This document shows, in pieces, positions 17,075 through 26,188 of a stretch of DNA of 64,000 bases. Each line of letters begins with the position of its first letter. Positions within the stretch are counted from its first letter, which is position 1. A model generated the notes under the pieces. The model made no database searches. It had not been told where the DNA came from and saw only the letters and a list, made by a program, of their open reading frames with translations. A program made the position numbers and the translations under genes. The stretch comes from Hyphomicrobiales bacterium (lineage in GTDB: Bacteria; Pseudomonadota; Alphaproteobacteria; Rhizobiales; Aestuariivirgaceae), in contig JADJVV010000001.1 in assembly GCA_016710435.1 (NCBI GenBank), positions 1,510,501 through 1,574,500 on the forward strand, given 5' to 3'.

Positions 17075-17624
17075 GATCATCGAAACCACCGTCTATCGGC
17101 TTGAGGAATTATCGGGCGACGCCAAGGACAAGGCGCGCGCCTGGTATCGTGACGGCGCCTTCGACCACGACTGGCACGACGCCGTCTATGTCGATTTTGA
17201 AAGCATCTGCGCCATCCTCGGCGTGACGTTGCGAACCAATGCCGTCCGGCTCATGGGCGGGGGATCACGTTCGGAGCCATGTATCTATTTTCGTGGATTC
17301 TGGAGTCAGGGCGATGGCGCCTGCTTCGAGGGCCAATACGCTCACGGGCGTCACGCCGCCGCGAAGATCAGGCAATACGCGCCGATGGACACGGATCTGC
17401 ACGAGATCGCGGATGCCTTGCAGGCCATTCAGCGACGAAATTTCTACCAGCTTCGCGCCGATATTCGCCACCGTAGGCGCTATACCCACGAATATTGCAT
17501 GGAAATAGCGGTCGAGCGCGACAGCCCCACCATGCAGGACATGACGCGTGATGCTGACAACATTGTCGCTGAAGCCCTGCGCGAACTGGCCCGATGGCTC
17601 TACCGGCAGCTCGAACGCGACTAA
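17067..17624 (+). CDS. Hypothetical ICE protein
   Basis: The product has 185 residues. The ATG at 17067 follows GGAGGTGA (17054-17061) and lies within the preceding coding region. It starts MPEIIETTVYRLEELSGDAK and has a charged helical C-terminus (ELARWLYRQLERD). It resembles antitoxin-of-toxin or anti-restriction-adjacent proteins of mobile elements only in general character; no family is assigned. The IS1380 composite transposon begins 14 bp after its stop, so the gene is intact. Confidence 0.68.
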   Translation: MPEIIETTVYRLEELSGDAKDKARAWYRDGAFDHDWHDAVYVDFESICAILGVTLRTNAVRLMGGGSRSEPCIYFRGFWSQGDGACFEGQYAHGRHAAAKIRQYAPMDTDLHEIADALQAIQRRNFYQLRADIRHRRRYTHEYCMEIAVERDSPTMQDMTRDADNIVAEALRELARWLYRQLERD

Positions 17625-17638
17625 TTTAAACATCAAAT

Positions 17639-19303
17639 CCCCCAAGTAAGTCGCTGATTTCGCTGTCGTAATCGTGATATTTCGCATATAAATCATGGCG
17701 TTGACGGCTGCGAGGGGCGCGTTTCATGGATCACCTGGAGGGTGCGGGCTTGGCGCGGGGAGATCGGGTTGATTTCGACCGCCGTGTGCGTCTGGAGTTC
17801 CGTGGTGCGCAGATCAGTTCAGACGGTGGCCTGCTGGTGATGCGCGAGCTTGATGACGTGCTCGGCCTGTCCAATCTGGCGTCGGAGGCGCTGCGAGACA
17901 GCCGCACCGGGAAGAACACGCTCCATCGGCTTGACGGATTGTTCCGGCAATCGGTGTTCGGACGACTGGCCGGATACGAGGATGTGAACGATGCCGACCG
18001 CTTGGCCCTCGATCCCGTGATGCGTCAGGTCGTTGGCGGCAGGGCCGTCGAGGCGCAAGCTGCTTCGGCATCGCAGATGGGACGGTTCGAGACCGAGACG
18101 CTGGCTCTGGCCGCGAACCGGGCGGCGCTGGCCGATCTGAACGGCCAATGGATCGACCGGTTTCATGACCGCAACGGGTTGAAATACATCGTGCTGGACA
18201 TGGACAGCTCGGTCAGCCCCACCCACGGCGATCAGGAAGGTGCTGCCTGGAACGGGCATTTCGACTGCACCTGCTATCACCCCATCTTCTTGTTCAACCA
18301 GTTTGGCATGCTGGAGCGCTGCGCCCTGCGTAACGGCAATGTCCACAGCGCCGATGGCTGGCGGGATGTCCTTGATCCCGTCATTGCCCGATATGCTGGC
18401 CGCGACCTTGGTGGACGCTTCTTCCGGGCCGACGCTGCCTACGCGATCCCCGCGATCTATATGCGGCTGGAAGAAGCCAGGTTCTTCTACGCCATCCGTC
18501 TGCCCGCCAACGCCGTCTTGCGCGAGAAGATCGCGCATCGGCTGACACGGCCCGTGGGACGGCCTTCGCTGACCAAGGTCAAACGGTTCTTCGAGGACTT
18601 CGAGTATCAGGCGGCGTCCTGGGACAAGCCGCGCCGCGTCATCGCCAAGATCGAATGGCATCCGGGCGAGCTGTTCCCCAAAGTCGGCTTCATCGTCACC
18701 AACCTGCCGATGGAGCCAGGCTGGGTGGTGAGGTTCTACAACCAGCGCGGCACCGCAGAGCAGCACATCAAGGAAGGCAAATATGCCTTTCGCTGGACGC
18801 GGCTGTCATGCCGGAAGTTCCGGCACAACGAGGTGCGGCTGCAACTGCACGCGCTGGCCTACAACCTGGCAACCTTCCTGCGCTGCATCGAACTGCCCGA
18901 GGCCATGGCGGACTGGTCGTTGACCAGCCTGCAACTCAAGCTGATCAAGATCGGCGCCCGCGTCGTCCGCCACGCCCGCGCCATTACCTTCCAGTTGGCC
19001 GAGGTCGCCGTCACCGGCCCGATGGTGCGGGCCGTCCTTGCCGCCATCCGCCGTCTTCGAACGCCTCCGTCATGCGCATGACCACGATCCATGCCCAAGC
19101 TGAACGAAAGCGGCAGGACAGGTCCGTCTGCCGCGCGGAAAAGCGGCTCTGCCGGGCCAGAATGCTGCGGGTTCGAGGCTTGATCCACCCGACTTCGGCC
19201 GTTTGCGCGACGACAGACACCGCTCGGGGCGAAAAACGCTTGCCCAGCGAGCAAAATCAGGCGATCTTGAAGTCAAGCGGCAGGCCACTTGGGGAATGTC
19301 GGC
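17639..19303 (+). mobile_element. IS1380-family insertion sequence, left copy
   Basis: Identical to the right copy from 17642 to 19302 except for one base (18720, G here, A at 29912). Its left terminus lacks 8 bp present in the right copy: here CCC runs directly into CCAAGT, whereas the right copy has eight extra bases between them. The right terminus, read inward, shows CCGACATTCCCCAAGT. The last base is C instead of G. The transposase gene fills most of the element. Confidence 0.85.
17726..19081 (+). CDS. IS1380-family transposase (left copy)
   Basis: The product has 451 residues. DDE-type catalytic residues are visible in VLDMDSS (first Asp) and FFRADAAYA (second Asp), and the YREK-like signature YNQRGTAEQHIKEGK contains the Glu. 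The N-terminus FRGAQISSDGGLLVMRELD is typical of IS1380 members. It differs from the right copy at one residue, Gly332 here. It carries out cut-and-paste movement of the IS and, with its partner, of the composite transposon. Confidence 0.92.
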   Translation: MDHLEGAGLARGDRVDFDRRVRLEFRGAQISSDGGLLVMRELDDVLGLSNLASEALRDSRTGKNTLHRLDGLFRQSVFGRLAGYEDVNDADRLALDPVMRQVVGGRAVEAQAASASQMGRFETETLALAANRAALADLNGQWIDRFHDRNGLKYIVLDMDSSVSPTHGDQEGAAWNGHFDCTCYHPIFLFNQFGMLERCALRNGNVHSADGWRDVLDPVIARYAGRDLGGRFFRADAAYAIPAIYMRLEEARFFYAIRLPANAVLREKIAHRLTRPVGRPSLTKVKRFFEDFEYQAASWDKPRRVIAKIEWHPGELFPKVGFIVTNLPMEPGWVVRFYNQRGTAEQHIKEGKYAFRWTRLSCRKFRHNEVRLQLHALAYNLATFLRCIELPEAMADWSLTSLQLKLIKIGARVVRHARAITFQLAEVAVTGPMVRAVLAAIRRLRTPPSCA

Positions 19304-19645
19304 TCAGACATCGCCTTCTCCCGGCCGTTCGGAAAAATAGAGACGCCGCTTGTCAGGCGCCCCATCCATCGCCGCAGCATCGGTCGGGGGCGGCTTTGCA
19401 ACCGAAATGTTTGGCCACAGAGCGGCATAGCGCTCATTGAGGCCGATCCAGTCGCTGGCGGCGGGATCGCTGTCGGGCACGATGGCTTCGGCCGGACATT
19501 CCGGCTCGCAGACACCGCAGTCGATACATTCGTCGGGATGAATAACGAGCATGTTCTCACCCTCGTAGAAGCAGTCGACGGGGCAGACGTTCACGCAATC
19601 CATGTATTTGCAGCGGATGCAGTTTTCGGTGACGACATAAGTCAT
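19304..19645 (-). CDS. fdxA: 7Fe ferredoxin (FdxA type)
   Basis: The product has 113 residues. Cysteines fit one 3Fe-4S and one 4Fe-4S cluster: CIRCKYMDCVNVCPVDCF and CIDCGVCEPECP. The C-terminal extension ending FSERPGEGDV is normal for this family, so the gene is complete although its stop codon lies at the very edge of the left IS. It is divergent from the kinase gene. It probably supplies electrons to an oxidative step of the cassette, but its redox partner is not in the window. Confidence 0.9.
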   Translation of the reverse strand: MTYVVTENCIRCKYMDCVNVCPVDCFYEGENMLVIHPDECIDCGVCEPECPAEAIVPDSDPAASDWIGLNERYAALWPNISVAKPPPTDAAAMDGAPDKRRLYFSERPGEGDV

Positions 19646-19676
19646 GCGCGAGTCCTGGGGCGTGTCGCTTCACATA

Positions 19677-19732
19677 TTGGAATTTATGTGCAAAGCTGTG
19701 TAAAATACAAAACTTACGTTGTAAAAAACAAC
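19677..19732 (+). promoter_or_regulatory. Promoter and operator between ferredoxin and kinase genes
   Basis: TTGGAA (19677-19682) and TAAAAT (19701-19706) are 18 bp apart and face the kinase/ABC operon. GTTGT-AAAAA-ACAAC (19718-19732) forms a small palindrome downstream. TTGT...ACAA elements also occur upstream of the flavoprotein gene (28541-28575), so one regulator may bind both. Confidence 0.5.
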
Positions 19733-19746
19733 AAGGAAACCGGGGA

Positions 19747-20715
19747 GTGATTGAAAAGACCTGGGGAACCGATCGCGTCATGGCGCATATCGCCTCGCTC
19801 GACCTGTGGCGCGGAACGCCGCGGGTCGAACCCCTGATCGGCGGCCTGACCAATCTCAACTTCACGGTCCGTGACGATGCCGGTGTCTATGTGACGCGCG
19901 TTGCGTTCGACAATCCGGTGCATGACATCTATCAGAGCCATGTTGCGACGGCGATGGCCGCCGCCGCCGCTGCCGGCATTTCGCCGCGCCTGCATTACAT
20001 GAACGGTGCTATCACCGTCATGGATTTCGCGCCGGGAGGAGCGCTCCGCGCCGGCCTGTTTTCCGATCCCGCATTGCTGACCGCAAGCGTTCACCTTCTC
20101 AAGCGGCTGCATGCGCTGGGAAGCAATCTCCCCGGACCGTTGCGGTACAGCTATCCGTTTCAAAAGGTCAGCCGGTATTGTGCTTTCCTGAAAAGCGCCG
20201 GGAGCAGGATCGCCGCCGAGATTCCGGAATATGAGGGACTCTGCCAGGCGATCGAAGTTCAGGTACCCCCTTTCATTCCGACCATCGCGCACACCGACGT
20301 GCTGCCACAGAATTTTGTGCGCGATTCTGATGGATCGCTCAAACTCATCGACTGGGACTATTCGGGGATCGGCCATCCGATGGCTGACCTCGCCAGCATG
20401 GCGGTTAACGGCGACATCCCGCGCGCGCAATGGGACGACATTCTCTTCGCCTATTCAGGGCAGGCTCCGGATGCCGCCGAGAAAAAACTGTTCTCGCTTT
20501 TCTGCGTGATCGTCTCGCTCATGGAATATCTGTGGGCTCCGGTTCAGGAAATCGTCTCCGATCTGCCGCAGGACACCGTCGCCGCGTCGATGGCCTCGAC
20601 CTATGGCGCTTATGCCCCGTCATATGAAGGTTACAGCGAACTCAACGGCGGCCGGTTCAGAACTGTACTCGCCGAACACGTCGACATTTTCGGGGCGATC
20701 GAAATACGGGCTTGA
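19747..20715 (+). CDS. APH/choline-kinase-like phosphotransferase
   Basis: The product has 322 residues and starts at a GTG at 19747, 9 nt after AAGGA. The kinase fold is shown by the catalytic-loop segment AHTDVLPQNFV (D and N of the H-x-D-x-x-x-x-N motif) and the metal-binding LIDWDYSG. The N-terminal part with PLIGGLTNLNFTVRDD matches choline/ethanolamine-type kinases more than aminoglycoside-resistance enzymes. It opens the plus-strand cassette operon, so the substrate is probably the imported compound or a hydroxylated product of it. Drug resistance is not indicated. Confidence 0.8.
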   Translation: MIEKTWGTDRVMAHIASLDLWRGTPRVEPLIGGLTNLNFTVRDDAGVYVTRVAFDNPVHDIYQSHVATAMAAAAAAGISPRLHYMNGAITVMDFAPGGALRAGLFSDPALLTASVHLLKRLHALGSNLPGPLRYSYPFQKVSRYCAFLKSAGSRIAAEIPEYEGLCQAIEVQVPPFIPTIAHTDVLPQNFVRDSDGSLKLIDWDYSGIGHPMADLASMAVNGDIPRAQWDDILFAYSGQAPDAAEKKLFSLFCVIVSLMEYLWAPVQEIVSDLPQDTVAASMASTYGAYAPSYEGYSELNGGRFRTVLAEHVDIFGAIEIRA

Positions 20716-20781
20716 AGCGTCCCAGCTGATCTGCGCCGGCTGGATGCGCTTTTTCAAACGCGCTGAGAAGGAGGAACCAAC

Positions 20782-22173
20782 ATGAAGTTATGGAAGGGTA
20801 CACATCGAACAACCCTAGCGGCGGCCGCGGCCCTTGGCCTGTTTGCTGCCGCCGGTGGTCCCGCCGCCGCCTGGACATTGGAGGAGGCCGCCGCCCCCTA
20901 CAAGGACCAGACTATACACCTCGCCTGCGAAGCCTACGCGCCCTGCATCGCGTTTCAGAAATTCATCCCCGAATTCGAGCAGCGCACCGGCATCAAGGTA
21001 ACAGTGGAGGCCGGCGATCTGGGACAGCTTCAGCAGCTGACCATGACCGATGCACTGACCGGGACTCAGGTCTACGATCTGGTGCAGACAACCAATCTCG
21101 TTATCGGCGCCTGGGGCGAGCACGGCTTCGCCACGCCCATTCAGCCTCTCCTTGATAATCCGGCCCTGCGCGATCCTGGCTACAAGCTGGAAGATATGGC
21201 GCCCGGCGTGATCGCCAGCACCGGCACCTACAAGGGTGAGTTGCTCGGCTTGCCCTATATGCTGAATTCCCCCTTCGGCATCTATCGCAAGGATATCGCC
21301 GCTGACCCGGCAGAGCAGGCCGCTTTCAAGGCGAAGTACGGCTACGATACGCCGTTCAACGGCGACAAGTGGATCACCGTCGACAGCTGGCAGAAGTGGC
21401 TGGATGTTGCCGAGTTCTACAATCGCAAGAAGGGCGAGAAGGCTGGCGGCCAGGTGCTTGAAAACAATTTGTGGGGCACGGCCACTGCGTTCAAGCGGCA
21501 TGTTACCGTGTTCTATGACTATGAGCGCATCCTGCTGGGCATGGGCGGCGTCATGATCGACGACAAGGGTGTTCCCCAGTTCGACAAGCCGGAAGCCAAG
21601 AAGGCGCTCGACTATTTCCTCGGCTGGCGAAAATTCGCACCGCCGTCCTATAGGGAATATACTTGGGACGAGGAATATTCGGATTTCTGCACCGGCAAGC
21701 TCTTCTCGACGCCGGGCTGGGCCGACTCGACGGCAATGGAAGAAAAGCCGGAGGAGTGCCCGGCCGTCGCCGGCAAGATCGGCTATTTTCTTCACCCCGG
21801 TCCGCACACCGTTTCGGATGGATCATCATGGGTGATCCCCGCCAAGTCAAAGAACAAGGAAGCAGCCTTCCTGCTGGCCCAGTTCCTCGGTTCGTTCGAC
21901 GTGCAGAAACGCTGCCATCCGCTGGGATGCCTCAGCTTTCGCAAGGACGTTCTTTCCGACCCCTCGCTTGACAATGACGGTGCCACAATGGCGTTCCGGA
22001 AATTGCTGGCCGACCCGAACCTTGTCTATCCCCGTCCGACCTTGCCGCAATGGGTTGAACTGCAACCCATCGTTCTCGATCAGCTGAGTGCCGCCGGTGC
22101 CGATCAGCAGGATGCGGATACGACGCTGAAAAACCTGCAGGACGGCTTCAACGAAGTTCTGCAGCAACAGTGA
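20782..22173 (+). CDS. ABC transporter substrate-binding protein (family 1)
   Basis: The product has 463 residues. A clear signal peptide ends near residue 30 (LAAAAALGLFAAAGGPAAAW). The rest reads as a family 1 extracellular solute-binding protein: FEQRTGIKVTVEAGDLGQLQ near the N-terminus and KLFSTPGWADST and GSSWVIPAKSKNKEAAFLL further on. AAGGAGG lies 8 nt before the ATG. It would capture the substrate in the periplasm for the permeases encoded on the other strand (24407-26184). The substrate is unknown; the neighbouring demethylase suggests an N-methylated compound. Confidence 0.88.
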   Translation: MKLWKGTHRTTLAAAAALGLFAAAGGPAAAWTLEEAAAPYKDQTIHLACEAYAPCIAFQKFIPEFEQRTGIKVTVEAGDLGQLQQLTMTDALTGTQVYDLVQTTNLVIGAWGEHGFATPIQPLLDNPALRDPGYKLEDMAPGVIASTGTYKGELLGLPYMLNSPFGIYRKDIAADPAEQAAFKAKYGYDTPFNGDKWITVDSWQKWLDVAEFYNRKKGEKAGGQVLENNLWGTATAFKRHVTVFYDYERILLGMGGVMIDDKGVPQFDKPEAKKALDYFLGWRKFAPPSYREYTWDEEYSDFCTGKLFSTPGWADSTAMEEKPEECPAVAGKIGYFLHPGPHTVSDGSSWVIPAKSKNKEAAFLLAQFLGSFDVQKRCHPLGCLSFRKDVLSDPSLDNDGATMAFRKLLADPNLVYPRPTLPQWVELQPIVLDQLSAAGADQQDADTTLKNLQDGFNEVLQQQ

Positions 22174-22241
22174 CCGCCGGTCCGTGGGAGCCGGCGTGAG
22201 CTGGCTTTCACGGACCCGCTTATCTTCCACAGGCAGGCGCC

Positions 22242-22454
22242 ATGCAGAACCGCTTCTTCAGCCTATCCAATGACAGTTTCCGGGGCAGCCTGTGGGCCTT
22301 CCTCTATGGCCTCATGGTCGTGGTAATCTCGCCTGCAGCCCTCCAGTTCGGCATCTCGCGCTATGCCGTGGCGGCGGCGGGACTGGTGGTTCTGCCGGGG
22401 CTAGCTTCACTCGTTCTCTGGCTTGCCAGGCGCCTCGGTACTGAGCCCCGATGA
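22242..22454 (+). CDS. Small two-helix membrane protein
   Basis: The product has 70 residues with two hydrophobic segments (about 18-38 and 41-61). No family is recognised. It lies between the substrate-binding protein and ATPase genes, and its stop overlaps the next small gene by 4 bp (ATGA), so it is very likely a transporter accessory subunit. Small membrane proteins of this kind occur in some glycerol- or polyol-type ABC operons. Confidence 0.65.
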   Translation: MQNRFFSLSNDSFRGSLWAFLYGLMVVVISPAALQFGISRYAVAAAGLVVLPGLASLVLWLARRLGTEPR

Positions 22455-22612
22455 TACCGCATCTCATCATTGTCTTTGCCGTGTTTCCGTTGCAGCTCGC
22501 GCTGGGCTGGTGGAACAACAGGCGCCATCTATTCGACAGCGGGGAAGTCGGATTCTGGGGAATGGTCATCTTCCTCGTCGCTGAAATGATCTATCTCGGA
22601 GCCATGCAATGA
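22451..22612 (+). CDS. Very small membrane protein (53 residues)
   Basis: The frame runs from ATG 22451 to TGA 22612 and encodes MIPHLIIVFAVFPLQLALGW followed by a charged NNRRH turn and a second hydrophobic stretch. Both ends overlap neighbours: ATGA with the preceding gene and AATGA with the ATPase gene. That tight packing supports a real gene despite its size. Topology would be a helical hairpin. Function unknown, presumably part of the importer. Confidence 0.6.
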   Translation: MIPHLIIVFAVFPLQLALGWWNNRRHLFDSGEVGFWGMVIFLVAEMIYLGAMQ

Positions 22613-23658
22613 AGAGTGTCAGCTTGCAGAACCTCAGCAAGCGGTTTGCCGGCTATACTGTTGTGCAGGGCATTGACCTTGAGGTCGCCGAAGGCGAATT
22701 CATTGTGCTCGTCGGCCCATCTGGATGCGGCAAGACGACCACGCTCCGCATGATCGCCGGCCTCGAGATGCCGAGCGGCGGCACCATCATGATCGGCGAT
22801 CGCGACGTGACCGATCTCGATCCTCCCGACCGGAAGATCGCCATGGTTTTTCAGTCCTACGCCCTCTATCCGCACATGACGATCGCCGAGAATCTGGGCT
22901 TCGCGCTCAAGCTGGCGGGCGTTTCCAGGGACGAGATCAAGCATCGGGTATCTTCCGTGGCCGCCACCCTCGATATCGAGCGCTATCTCGGCGCCAAGCC
23001 GCGTACCCTGTCGGGCGGCCAGCGCCAGCGCGTGGCATTGGGGCGCGCCATCATCCGCGAGCCGGACGTATTCCTGTTCGATGAACCCTTGTCCAACCTT
23101 GATGCCAAGCTGCGCACCGTGATGCGCAATGAAATCATCAGGCTCCACAAATCGCTCAAGGCTACGATGATCTATGTGACCCATGATCAGGTGGAGGCGA
23201 TGACGATGGGAGACCGGATCGTGGTCATGCATGGCGGCATCGCCCAGCAGATCGGCACCCCGCTCGAGGTTTACGATACGCCAGCCAATCTGTTCGTCGC
23301 AACGTTCATCGGTTCGCCCAGCATGAATATCATCAAGGGCGTGGTCACCGACGGCATGTTCCGGGTGAATGACATCGCGATCGCATGTCCGGTTGTGGCT
23401 TCGGGAACGGTGCATCTCGGCATAAGGCCGGAGCATCTGCGCATCGTGCCGCCGGAATCCGAGGGCGCGATTGCGGGCACGGTGGGAGTCGTGGAGCATC
23501 TTGGGGCTGAAACCATCATCGAGCTTCAGACCTCCGGGCCGCTTGTAACCGCTCGCATTCCGCGCACCGATGGACTGCACGACGGCGACCAGCTCTCCGT
23601 CGCGGCCCCTCTCAAACACCATCACATCTTCGATGGCGACGGCAACCGGCTGCAATAG
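22609..23658 (+). CDS. ABC transporter ATP-binding protein (MalK/UgpC type)
   Basis: The product has 349 residues. It shows Walker A GPSGCGKTT, a Q-loop in VFQSYALYPHM, signature LSGGQRQR, Walker B VFLFDEP and H-loop THDQVEAM. A C-terminal TOBE-like regulatory domain follows (HLGIRPEHLRIV). This is the CUT1-family ATPase type that energises import. It is encoded at the end of the plus-strand unit, whereas the two permeases are on the minus strand. Confidence 0.93.
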   Translation: MKSVSLQNLSKRFAGYTVVQGIDLEVAEGEFIVLVGPSGCGKTTTLRMIAGLEMPSGGTIMIGDRDVTDLDPPDRKIAMVFQSYALYPHMTIAENLGFALKLAGVSRDEIKHRVSSVAATLDIERYLGAKPRTLSGGQRQRVALGRAIIREPDVFLFDEPLSNLDAKLRTVMRNEIIRLHKSLKATMIYVTHDQVEAMTMGDRIVVMHGGIAQQIGTPLEVYDTPANLFVATFIGSPSMNIIKGVVTDGMFRVNDIAIACPVVASGTVHLGIRPEHLRIVPPESEGAIAGTVGVVEHLGAETIIELQTSGPLVTARIPRTDGLHDGDQLSVAAPLKHHHIFDGDGNRLQ

Positions 23659-23833
23659 TTTGTCTCTCGACGGCGGGATGGTCGGAGCAGATCTATCTCT
23701 GGCGCCTGTATTTGAATTCGGCCGCTTCGCCTATCGTGCCGATGATAGCAATTGCCGGATTGCTCACCGCGAAGTTCGCACTCTCGTCTGTGTGCAATGA
23801 AACGCCCGCTTTGAACGGCGCAGAGAGGCGCCG

Positions 23834-24385
23834 TCACTGGTGCGAGGCTGGGGGCGTAACGCCGTAGTCCTCCCAGCGGCGACGCTCGGCTGATTTGGAG
23901 TATTCCCGCTTGGCGTGGAAATCCCCTGTGACGATGGCTTTCGCATGCAGCCGGGCGTTCTTCGATTCGCGGGTATGAAGGCTGAACATGCGTGCGTCGC
24001 GCCACGCACGCTCAAACGGCATGTCGCGAAAGGCGGAACGTGCGCCACAGACTTCGAACGCCTTGTTGGTGACCATCAGGGCGGCCTGCTTGGCGCTGCT
24101 GTTGACGCGCAATGCTGCCAGCTCGGCTGCGGCGTAGTCTTTCTGTTCCCACAGCCAGCAGGCATACCACAGTGATGTGCGTGCCGCCTGCAGGGCCGAA
24201 TCCATCTCGTAGACCATCATGCAGACGGTATCATCTTCCAGCAGGTCCGGTTTCGATTGAAGATATTTGACGACGTTGTTGAATGCTCCCTGCGCCGTTC
24301 CGAGATAGTTCGCCGTATAGGCGTTCAGACGGCCCTCGCGATCCAGACGCCGTCCACCTTCGCTTTCTGCCGCATCGTCGCTCAC
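23834..24385 (-). pseudogene. Acyl-CoA dehydrogenase-like C-terminal fragment
   Basis: The product would have 183 residues. It matches the C-terminal helical domain of acyl-CoA dehydrogenase-type flavoproteins: NYLGTAQGAFNNVVKYL and the end segment DMPFERAWRDARMFSLHTRE. The N-terminal half, with most of the FAD-binding region, is missing; full-length enzymes have about 390 residues. It follows the permease genes by 21 bp on the same strand. Either a 5' deletion left a remnant, or the fragment now works as a separate subunit. Its start codon is uncertain. Confidence 0.6.
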
Positions 24386-24406
24386 GCACGTGTCTCCCGG
24401 CCCATG

Positions 24407-25267
24407 TTAGCCCTTCACCGCGCCGAAGGTCAGTCCCCGTACCAAATGCTTTTGCCCCAGGAATGTAAATATGATGACGGGGATGCTTTGCACCACGCAG
24501 GCCGCAGCAACCTCGCCCCAGAGAGTGCTTGTCTGGACGACAAGCGTCGGGATCATGACCGTCATCGTCCGCCACTGCCCGGCGGACAGGATGAGCGAAA
24601 ACAGCAGTTCGTTCCACGAAAACAGGAGAACGAAGATCGCGACCGTCACGACTCCGGGCCATGCCATCCGCAGGCTGATACGGAAAAATACGCCAAAATG
24701 GCTGCAGCCATCAAGATAGGCTGCCTCCTCCACTTCGCGCGGGACGTCCTCGAAGAAGGATTTCATCATCCAGACCACGAGAACCAGGTTGAAGCTCGCA
24801 TGTGCAAGCACCACCGCGACACCGAGATCGAGCATGCCGAGCTTGTAGAAGATCAGATACATGGGAAGCGCGAAAGCCACCGGCGGGCCTAGCCTGGTCG
24901 ACAGGATGAAGAACAGCAGGTGATTGGAGCCCGGAATCTTGTGCCGCGCCAGCGCATAGGCGGCCAGCGTTCCGATGGTGACGGCAAGGAGCGTGCTCGA
25001 CAGCCCGATCACCACCGAGTTCAGTAGATAGCGCCCGAATCCCTTGTTGATGAAAACCGACCTGTAGCTGTCGAACGCCGGATCGAAGAACAGGCTGGGG
25101 GGTGTTACGAAGATCTGGTCCTTCGGCTTGAAGCTGGTCAGCAGGATCCACAGATAGGGAAGCAGTGCCACCGCGAGGAGGAGGAGAAGCGGAACGACCC
25201 AGGACGCGGTGCGCAGCCAGTGCCTGACCGTGCGCCGGCGGCGGAGCTGAACTGTAACCTGGCTCAT
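24407..25267 (-). CDS. ABC transporter permease (MalG type)
   Basis: The product has 286 residues from the ATG at 25267, with about six membrane segments. The EAA loop of binding-protein-dependent permeases is seen as EAAYLDGCSHFGVFFRISL. The start overlaps the preceding permease stop (ATGA). It forms the inner-membrane channel with the next permease and is energised by the ATPase at 22609. Confidence 0.9.
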   Translation of the reverse strand: MSQVTVQLRRRRTVRHWLRTASWVVPLLLLLAVALLPYLWILLTSFKPKDQIFVTPPSLFFDPAFDSYRSVFINKGFGRYLLNSVVIGLSSTLLAVTIGTLAAYALARHKIPGSNHLLFFILSTRLGPPVAFALPMYLIFYKLGMLDLGVAVVLAHASFNLVLVVWMMKSFFEDVPREVEEAAYLDGCSHFGVFFRISLRMAWPGVVTVAIFVLLFSWNELLFSLILSAGQWRTMTVMIPTLVVQTSTLWGEVAAACVVQSIPVIIFTFLGQKHLVRGLTFGAVKG

Positions 25268-26184
25268 CAGACTTCCTTCTGCGTCGAGATGAATTTGTGG
25301 AAGGCCGCGGCGGCAATGAGCGAGAGAAGGCCCAGCACCATGCAGATGGCGGATCCATAGCCGAGCCGCCATGATCCGAAGATCGCCTTGTTGGCGAAGA
25401 ACGTGATGGTCGAGGTAGCATCGGCGCCCGGCCCGCCGCCAGTCAGAACATAGATGGAATCGAACAGCTTGGAGGCGTCGACGGTGCGGAACAGGACGGC
25501 CACGATGATCAGCGGCTTGAGCATGGGAATCTGCACATGCCACAGAATCTGAGCCGGCCTGGCACCGTCGATCCACGCAGCCTCGATCGGCTCTGACGGC
25601 AGGCTGGACAATCCGGCGATCATGATCAGCATCATGAAGGGCGTCCATTCCCAGATGTCGATCAGCATGATCGCGGCCCAGGCCGTGATCGGATCGGAGA
25701 AGACAGGAACATCCACAAACAGGCCCATGCCCTGCAGGAGATAGGTTCCCGCGCCAAAGCTGGGGGCGAGAATGAAACGCCAGATCATCGCAACCACGAC
25801 GGGGGCGATCATGGTGGGGATCATCACCAATGTCATGGCAAGCCGCCGCCCGGTAAACATGCGGTCGAAACACAGGGCAGCTCCCAGCCCGAGCACCAGT
25901 TCGACAGGGACGACGATGATCACAAACAGCACCGTCCGGCCAAGGGCGCTCCAGAATTGCGGGTCCTTCCGGAGCAGTTCCTGATAGTTGGCAAGGCCGA
26001 TGATGCGCGGCCGGTTGGCGAAGCCCGTAAGGTTCCAGTTGGTGAGGCTGTCGCCCAGCGCCACGATGGTTGGAAGCACCGACGTCAGAAACAGAAACAG
26101 GAGAACCGGCACAAGGCAAACCGCAATGAAGACCTGTTGCGAGCGCCAGGTCATCCATTTGGATCGGCGTGCGTCCCCCGTCAT
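25267..26184 (-). CDS. ABC transporter permease (MalF type)
   Basis: The product has 305 residues from the ATG at 26184, with six predicted membrane helices. The EAA loop reads EAAWIDGARPAQILWHVQIP. Only 4 bp separate it from the end of the flavoprotein gene, and its own stop overlaps the next permease, so the three are one transcript. Confidence 0.9.
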   Translation of the reverse strand: MTGDARRSKWMTWRSQQVFIAVCLVPVLLFLFLTSVLPTIVALGDSLTNWNLTGFANRPRIIGLANYQELLRKDPQFWSALGRTVLFVIIVVPVELVLGLGAALCFDRMFTGRRLAMTLVMIPTMIAPVVVAMIWRFILAPSFGAGTYLLQGMGLFVDVPVFSDPITAWAAIMLIDIWEWTPFMMLIMIAGLSSLPSEPIEAAWIDGARPAQILWHVQIPMLKPLIIVAVLFRTVDASKLFDSIYVLTGGGPGADATSTITFFANKAIFGSWRLGYGSAICMVLGLLSLIAAAAFHKFISTQKEV

Positions 26185-26188
26185 CGTC

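Noticed and set aside
18655..19440. Long frame running from the transposase region into the cassette
   Set aside because: It is a shifted reading of the IS1380 transposase, partly duplicated with the right copy, and has no family features.
19747..20715. Aminoglycoside-resistance gene
   Set aside because: The fold is APH-like, but the N-terminal segment and catabolic setting fit choline/ethanolamine-type kinases better.
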